NCBI RefSeq assembly: GCF_025370935.1
Contig: NC_133477.1
Coordinates: 18,566,048-18,630,047, forward strand
DNA: 64,000 bases
DNA from: Choristoneura fumiferana
Lineage: Eukaryota; Arthropoda; Insecta; Lepidoptera; Tortricidae
Direction of reading: 5' to 3'
A program made the position numbers and the translations under genes. Shown piece by piece: positions 10,965 through 19,400 of the stretch (position 1 is the stretch's first letter; every line of letters starts with the position of its first letter). The notes under the pieces are model-generated. The model saw only the letters and a program-made list of their open reading frames with translations, was not told the origin of the DNA and did no database searches.

Positions 10965-11095
10965 CCAAGAACCCGCGGCTTTAACCAGGTCATCCGTCCA
11001 TCTCGTTGGTGAACGTTCTACGCTACGCTTACCTTGACAGTGGTGAATGCTAACTCGCCACGATTAGCAAGCGGGTTGGCGAGGGCAGAAGAAGC
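10965..11095 (-). pseudogene. RTE-like C-terminal fragment
   Basis: CCGCGGCTTTAACCAGGTCA and CCGTCCATCTCGTTGG are the reverse of the RTE segment that codes PTRWTDDLVKAAG. Confidence 0.65.
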
Positions 11096-11159
11096 TGCTG
11101 CCCTTAATTCTGGTATCATCCCTTAGGGTCTCTATTGTTTCCCATAAAATTTAAACTCC

Positions 11160-11475
11160 GATTTTAACAATCCATAACGTTATTCATCATAATTTTTGCA
11201 AGTCATATTATCTTAAGTCATAACATTAAACATTATAAAGTGAAGTTCCGATTTTCGCAGGTCATAATTATTGCAAGTCATAAAATTGGTTGGTCAAAAC
11301 ATTCAATGTCCATATAGTATGCCATTCCATAATATTAAAGGCAATAAACTAGTTTATAATAATTGTTATAAGGTCTTTTCTCGCAGGTCATAATGATTGA
11401 TAGTCACCTGATAAGTTAGTCATAACATTTAACGTCATAATGTTAAATTCAATAAAAACACTCATAATAATTATA
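11160..11475. repeat. AT-rich array of scattered GTCATAA motifs
   Basis: GTCATAA or close forms recur about nine times in 300 bp (for example AAGTCATAACATT, AGGTCATAATTATTG, AAGTCATAAAATTGG, AGGTCATAATGATTG). Irregular spacing. Family unknown. Confidence 0.45.
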
Positions 11476-11661
11476 AGAATGAATTCAATTATTTATCAGA
11501 AAAATTAAATACATAATATTTTAACTACCGAATGTATACCTAACTGTAGTTGTATGCATAACAATAAAAGTTCATAACAAACAATTTTTATAGGAACATC
11601 GAGGATCAAAAATCATTTGTGAAGCAATATTATCCGGGCTGCTATAAAAAAACCTAACATC

Positions 11662-11710
11662 GAAGGCTAAGGCGGGAGCTACGCTCCGCTTCGCTCCCGC
11701 CTTAGCCTTC
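11662..11710. repeat. Perfect 18-bp GC-rich hairpin
   Basis: GAAGGCTAAGGCGGGAGC at 11662-11679 pairs with 11693-11710; 13-nt loop. Next to it is a run of CTCGCTCGCTTCGCTCGC near 11752-11773. Confidence 0.75.
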
Positions 11711-11774
11711 TAAACCTAACCTATCCGAGTCGCTTCTGCTCCGAACCGTCTTGCTCGCTCGCTTCGCTCGCTCG

Positions 11775-12350
11775 CACAAATCAAATTGTTTTCAACATAA
11801 TTTCTATTAGTCATACCTATTGTCTAAAGTCGTAGTTAATGAATTAGCACTTTCAAATGTATGCCTGGAAATGTTTCTGAGTAATTATCTATATGCCTAT
11901 CAATATTATGGATTTGGTTTCTTAGACCTAGACACTTTAGGCATTAAAACGATATGAGTAATAATCATTAGTACGGTGAAATATATGGCTTAAACTATTT
12001 CTGAATAATAATCGTTAGATCTTTGAACGTTATAGTTAAAAATGTATGACTTTGGTGATTATAGAATTTAATATTATATGCCATTAGTATTAGAGCTAAT
12101 AAGCATTATACTGAACAAAAATTATGACTAGTGATGTTTATGTTTATAAATTATATGGATATCAATTTCTGACCATCGAAATTCGGAACAAAAAATGTAT
12201 GAGAAACAAAGGGATCCCCATCCCTTAGCATATTTCTACGGCTTACGGGAGGAGAGGGTGAGCAGCAACATTCGACAATAACAAAAGCAAAAACAAAAAC
12301 AGACCAAACAGAAGTTTTTTAAAAAGATAAAGTTATTCGGATAAGCTGGA
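11775..12350. other. No gene recognised
   Basis: AT-rich, scattered short direct repeats, no coding signal. Confidence 0.35.
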
Positions 12351-12354
12351 CCGG

Positions 12355-12445
12355 ATCATCATTATCATCATATCAGCCGTAGGACGTCCACTATTGGATA
12401 TAGGCCTCCCGTACATCGCTGGACGGGACAAAATACCAGCATTTC
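12355..12445 (-). mobile_element. RTE-like 3' end fragment
   Basis: CATCATTATCATCATATCAG, CCGTAGGACGTCCACT and ATAGGCCTCCC: the family's 3' end on the - strand. Confidence 0.65.
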
Positions 12446-12639
12446 CTGGCAAAAATTTGGGGTGGTTTCGTGCTAGTGGTTTGTTTTCGGATTTATTGTG
12501 TTCCGTTGTACAGATGGTAGCACAACACTTGGCACGTATAACCAAGAAGCGTATTCGAGTTCCGTCTAACAACCTTAAAAACTTTTCGTTATAAAAAACT
12601 TACATTTCGTTGGACAAACGTATACCGCTGATAAATTTT

Positions 12640-12840
12640 GCTAATATTAGAAAAACGAAAGTTTGTTTGTGTGCGTGTGTTTGTTACTTCTTCACGGTAA
12701 AACGGCTGGATGGATTTGGATGAAATTTGGTACCTAGGTACTTATGTAGATATGTAGCTGGACGGCTGGAATAACACATAGGCTACTTTTTATACCGATA
12801 TTCCCACGGGATCTCAAAATTTCATTGGAATTAGAGACCA
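12640..12840 (-). repeat. Dispersed 'CTAGC...ATATTAGT' repeat
   Basis: GCTAATATTAG, GTTACTTCTTCACGGTAAAA, GATGAAATTTGGTACC and CCCACGGGAT match, in reverse, the copy at 26375-26850. Confidence 0.6.
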
Positions 12841-13045
12841 GAAATTTTGTGCAAGTGTTTTAAATATGTGCGACGTTAATGCTATTCAATACATCCGGTG
12901 TAGACATATAATTGTGACTTAATTTACCTATGCGTAACCTCACGGCCTTGATAAATTAACGTTTGACTCAATTACTATTCAATCCAACTGAACTTTTTTG
13001 AAACTTCCAGATCATGTTTTTCTTTCGATGTTTTCGGAATATCTT

Positions 13046-13195
13046 TTTCATCGTCATTAATGGCATTACCGTCATCATCATCCTCAATACTCATCGTTCA
13101 TCATCATTATCATGATACGGCATTTCCTCATCATCACCATCGTCATTATTTCCTTTTTCATCATCATCCTCATTCATCATCATCATCATTTTCTT
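13046..13195. repeat. Imperfect (CAT)n tract upstream of the P450
   Basis: Dense CATCATCAT and CATCATCC interruptions end about 55 bp before the start codon. May be an old RTE/SINE tail; effect on transcription unknown. Confidence 0.7.
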
Positions 13196-13250
13196 CTTTT
13201 TTATAAACATGTCTCACGAGAGTTTAAGTGTTTTTGTTTAATTCCAGATC

Positions 13251-13447
13251 ATGATCTTTTACATCAGTATAGCATCGTTGGTGTTTCTGTTCTTGTACTA
13301 CCGTCTTCTGTACTCAAGGTTTGACAAGTATGGGGTGAAGTACCACAAGCCACTTCCACTGGTGGGCAACTTTGGCCAGGTCATAATCCAACGGAAGTTC
13401 TTCGGTGACGCTTTATCTGATGTGTACTATGGATTTCCCGGGCAAAG
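13251..13447 (+). CDS. CYP9: CYP9-type P450 exon 1
   Basis: Residues 1-65 plus two bases of codon 66. Encodes the hydrophobic signal anchor and the PLPLVG hinge. Donor is gtaggg. Confidence 0.92.
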
Positions 13448-16400
13448 GTAGGGTTTCTTTCTTAATAAAATTTACATAGGCCTTCCCCATAGACCTGCCA
13501 CGGGTTCTCGTTCTAACCGAAGCAAACTAGTTTCGGTTAGAACGAGAACCCGTGGCTTTAACGTTCATTTGTCCATTTTTTGATGGAGCAGCGCTTACCA
13601 ATCCGCGGTCCTAACATCCATCAGTCTGTTCTCTGAGCAATAGCCTGCTCATTGCCACTTCAACGAGCTAATTCGCTTTGCTATATTGTTAACCACTGTC
13701 CGTATTCAAGAGTCACCTGAGGTTAGAATGAAGAAGTAGACATTATCGACGATCTACTAAATAATTTTATCATTATCAACAGGTTCGTCGGTTACTATGA
13801 GTTTGTGAGCCCGGTCATATTAATAAAAGACATAGAATTGATGAAGAAGATAGCCATACAAGACTTCGAGTCTTTCCTTGATCATCGTGTTTACATTAGT
13901 GACGAGATCGACCAATTGTTTGGAAGGACGCTGTTTATTTTAAGAGGTACTGTAAAGTCCAAGCCGTGCCCGGTTTAAGATTAGGATAGACCCATCTCGT
14001 CCCGTAGGTATCATAAAAGGCGATTACAGGACCTGAGGCCATATTGTGTAAGACACTTGGGATCAGTATCGTTTTCACCATTTCTTTTTGTCACACGGCA
14101 TAAGACGAGAGTAGAAAGAGATGGGGAATACGATCGCGAACGTCAGCGCGTTTTTTTTAAGGAGGTGGAGAATGATAATAGAATACGGCCTCTGAGCCCT
14201 TATTGAGTAAGACTCTTGAAATCACAATCGTTTTCACCACTTTTTTATGAAATAAGGACAAACGAGCAAACGGATTGCCTGATGGTAAGCGATTACCGTC
14301 GCCCAATGGACATCTGCAACAACAAGAGTCACAAAAAAAAAAAGAGAAAAAAAAAAAAGAGAAAAGAGAAAAGAGTCCTTTTGGCATCACACTACAGCAC
14401 AATATCTCTTATTTTCTTCTCTTTTCCTATTTATGTTTTTACTGTGTTTTTGTTGTGATGTAGTGTGTTTTTCTTGTCAATAAATGTTGTGAGTTTGAGT
14501 TTGTTTGACAAATGCGTTGCCGGCCATTTAGGTAGGAGTACGCTCTTTTCTTGAAGGCTTGAATATTGGTCCGGTAATACCGCAGGCGGTAGTTCATTCC
14601 AGAGTTTTGCTGTGCGAGGCAGGAAATTTATGAAACAACGCACAGTACTGCCAACCATCTAAACGGTGAGGATGTAAGTGTTGTCGTGTAGGGTGGTGGC
14701 GGAAGAATGCGGCAGGGATCAACCCGGACAACTCCTCGGAGCACTCCCCGTTGTACATGCGGTAGAGGATGCACAGTGAAGCTACATCTTACTTCACTTC
14801 ACTCTTTCACATGTTATAAGACGAGGGTAGAAAGAGCCGGTGAAGTCAGCATGTTAGACAATACGGCCTCTAATGTAAGAGTAGCCACTGGTCAGCAGTG
14901 CCCTCAATTGCCAACTACAAACTCCAGCACTGCAGTGTAAAAGGCAAGGAGTAACTAACACTAACTGATCCTTAAACCACGACCAGGACCACTTTGTCAA
15001 GAGTATAGCGACTTAGAAGAGACTGCGAAATGTGTTCTGATGAACCACATAGCGCGTGTTTAACATTAAGATGTGTTTTTATCTAAAAAACGTAACCCTC
15101 TTTTTGGTATTCCGGTAAAAAACTAAACACTAATTGTCTTAAAGTACAGTGTAATCGATTTTTCTCTCGATTCTAAGCTAACTTCACATTTTCAGTTATT
15201 TATTAAACACCTTGTGTTCATAATTAAAAAAAATAGTATAATTTCAGGTAACGACTGGAAAAATATGCGTGCAAAATTAAGCCCAGCATTTACTAGCGCA
15301 AAGATGAAACAAATGCTCCCATTTATGGTTGAAATAGGGAAACAACTAACCAGCTCGCTAGTACAAAAAATTGGACAGTCTAAGAGTAAGTCATCGTAAT
15401 AGATCGTTCTGAAGTGATTTAAGCTTCTATTGTTTAGTTCGTAATTTTGCTCTCTGTGTATCTGTTTTCTGCCAAAGCATGGACCTTACACTATTTAATG
15501 GGTTATAAGTGGCCACTTCGTATTAAAACATTATTATTGTATAATTTCTTTAGATTCTCCTGCAAAATACATTATTTACATAGAAAACTGGCAAAAGACG
15601 ACTTAACATGAAAACGCGTTTAGTCAATAACCAGTCGTTATCAAAATAAAAGTTACAAGCAGGATATTTGCTTATTTTACAGCTGATTCCTTAGATATCG
15701 ACATTAAAGACTTGTCCAATCGCTTCGCAAATGACATTGGTGCTTTCTGTGCATTCGGACTAAAAGTTGACTCTATATCTGAGCCCGACAATAAGTTCTT
15801 CAAGATGGGCTTTAAAGCTTCTAACTTCAGCTCTTGGGATCTCTTGAAGTTCTTCGGATACTACTCCGTGCCTTACCTCATGAAGGTATGAATATTTCTC
15901 TATCGTATTTAAAAATGTTCTATGTTAACTTTAGTTTCGGACAAATTCGGGCTGTGCCACAGAAGCATAACTTTTGTAATTTAGTCAAACTTAGAAAACA
16001 AACATTTTTAACAAAATCCATAGACTTATAGTGTGAAATCTTTATCGTGAATTGAAATATTTTTTTCTAACTCCATGCATGACTAACAATCACTTGCACC
16101 GATAGTTAACTTAAATAATTATTTTTTTACTTTTGATTTAATTTACCTATCCTTATTTATGTTAAGTTCTTGATCACCCTACACATTACATTTCACACTT
16201 GTCACAAAACTGAACAAGAAGATATTCACTCTTAGCAATTTGCTGGCTGGATTTTGTTTTGACATGAATTGTCAATAACGTCAACATTGTTATTTCGCTA
16301 AAGAAATATAAGATTGAAAACCTAAAAATACCTCCTCCGTACCCTTACACTACCATATAAAGATTTGATATGGTGTCTTTGTGTGCTCAGACTATTAGAA

Positions 16401-19400
16401 TGGCTCAAACACAAAGAACTTTTTCATGAAAGATATCCCGATTCACCTGTACAGTCGGAGTAAAAAAAGGTTCGTCACCTTAAGATCTATTTTCCTTTGC
16501 TTAGTATGAGCGATAATCTGTTAATCTGTTTTACCAATTGAGTATGACATACTGCATCAAACTGTCAACCTGCTAAAGATAATTTTGTTTAAAAGTAACC
16601 ATAGCAACCCTACCACTACACCTTGGCACTGACAAACACTGACAATTAAATAGAACATTATTTGACTCAAACTATTACGACTTCAGCGGTTTAAAAGGTT
16701 TGGTATTGTGATATGAAACTAGATATATGTTAGAGGTGCATACTATTTTGACCCTTATTGTCATGTCTAGTAAGTATAATTTGATATGCCCTTGTCTACT
16801 TAGTCATCATCATCCCAGCCTATATACGTCCCACTGCTGGGCACAGGCCTCCTCTCAGATGAGAGAGCTTGGGCAGTAGTTCCCACGCGGGCCCAGTGCG
16901 TATTGGGAACTTGACACGCACCATTGATTTGCTTCTCAGGTTTGTCTTGTCTTCTTAGTGCTTTGGTTTAAAAACTAAAAACTAAGAGTCTATGACTGTA
17001 AAGGAATCAATTTAATAACTGACGAAGGTTTTCCTACTCCCACTGTACATACCGAGACGTAATTTAAAATTGAGGATGGTGCAAAATCTTCGTGATTGTG
17101 GTCAGTTTACCGTTCCAATGCATGCCCATCCAGACAGGCTGTACGGAAGCATACGATTATTTTTTAATCGTAATCCACTAGCGAGTACGTACAACGTTTA
17201 CCTGTTAGCTCTGATGTTAATCCTGAAATGGTTTCATTCCCCAAGCGTTTTTATTTTCAATAGTTTATTATAAACGTTATTTACAATGATCCGTTGTTGC
17301 CTACTAAAAGTTTTCGGCATTTTTTGTTATTGTTCAAAGAAACCGCCACAGTGACACTGAATGGACAAAATAAATCATTAAAATTATTGCCAGTGTAAGA
17401 AATTAGTTCCAATGAAATTCTGAAACATGGCGAATAGTCATATATTTCTAAATAAGTGAAGATCGTGCACTAAGGGGTTTGAGATTAGCAATAGTCAACA
17501 GTGCTGATGATTAGGTAAATATGATATTGATTATTTTCCTGCAGCTGTTCAAGATATCTTTCCTAACGACGGACACCAAAGATTTCTTTGTCAACCTTGT
17601 GCTAAACACAATGAAAGACCGTGAGATTCACAACACAATTCGTCCCGACTTGATGCACTTATTGATGGAGGCTAGAACAGGTATAATTCTGTACAAATAT
17701 ATCTTACTACTTACTTTTATAAATTTGAAAAATTAAAATCTAAATTTTTTCTTCTATTAGGTAGGAAAGAATTGGCGCGTATCTAGTCGTTTAGAATAGT
17801 ATACAGTGGCATGCAGTGGGTCAATTCTAGGGTAGGTAGCTGCTAGTTTGTGCCTGCAGTGCCTGCGCCAGCTCACCGCAGCAGTAGGGCAACACCAGCG
17901 CCACAGATATAGATTACACTAGATTACGCAAATGCATCTACTTCACGTGTCCGAACCCCCGACCAAACGTCGGAGTTGGCCCCATACAAAGAATGACCGC
18001 TAACTGACTAATCATGACTAGTGACTGACTCGAGCCCCACGGCGCGGGCGGGCGGCGCATTTGAATCGATTTTGTGCGGACATCAGGGAATTCACATCGT
18101 TAATTCGCTCTTGAGACGTCACAGTAGAAATAAAAAAGTGACACGGTTGGTTTTTATACAGATTGAGGTGTTTGCGTTATCTAGTGTAATCTACATATAT
18201 CTATTAGAGTGTACATCACAAATGATAAGGAACACAACGAAGAAACTCTAAACCTGTATTTGAATGACAATATTTCTTTCAGGGCGACTCAGCGATGACG
18301 ATGAGGTTGATAAAGATCAAAAATCTAGTTTTACCGCAACCGAAGAGAAAAATGTTAAGAAAAATGAGCAAAGAGGTAAGAATTTAGAAATCGAGCAAAT
18401 TTTACTTGAACTGTCTGAATTCATTTTACTATTGGCTTATACGTTTACTAAGAACGAATCGCAGGAAACCCATAATATGAGGTAAGCTTTGACACGACGA
18501 AAACGTCTCAAATGCATTTCTGTTCATTTAAAAACTTATCTATATTCATACTATCGATGCTTCCAGTTTTTTTATTTGTACTTATGCCTATTTTAATGTG
18601 TTTTTTTTTCATTTTGACACAAAATTTTGTTGGGACAGTAACCAGTTCTGTTTTTGAACTAATCTGCAGGGCTACTACGAAACTCGAAGTTCGTGTCGTG
18701 CGGTCCCTCTCGCTCTCGTATTAAATAGTATAAGTGTCAGAGGGACAGCACGACACGAACTTCGAGTTTCGTAGTAGCCCTGCTGAGTCGATACTAGGTA
18801 TGATTGCAAAGAAAATGTTATATCAGTGTATTTTTCTTGGCCGTCTTTAAAATCACTGCTCATCGATTTGTTTTAAGTACAAAAGGGTTGCGAAGAGCGC
18901 TAACGTCTTTATCAAATTGATAATATTATGTATCATGAGAATTTTAAGTAATATTATTCCTATAACAAATTACGTTTGCAGCTTGGACGGATTACGATCT
19001 GATCGCACAAGCTTTGCTATTCATTATTGCCAGCTACGAAACCATATCCACCACCTTGTCCTTCCTTTTTTACGAACTGGCTGTCAACCCCAATATTCAA
19101 GAAAGGCTGGTGCAGGAAATACTGAAGTACCAAAAGATTACTGATGGAAAATTCGACTTCAACACGTTGCAAACGATGCCTTATTTAGACATGGTGCTAT
19201 CAGGTAAGAACGTTCAGATATAGGTAGTGCCACGAGAGTTAAAGCAAATGATTACACACACAGCTAAATGAAGAACTGATTGCATAAAAGGAGAATAAAT
19301 GAAATGAATGAGTGAATGTCAAAATCCCGCTGTTATAACATGACATGTTCTTGTGTGAGTGACCTCAAGTCCTCAACTCTGGTGGCACCTCTAGTATCGT

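Noticed and set aside
13112..13324. ORF MIRHFLIIT... as an upstream gene or alternative P450 start
   Set aside because: It is in another frame and arises from the CAT repeat; the P450 frame has an upstream TAA at 13239.
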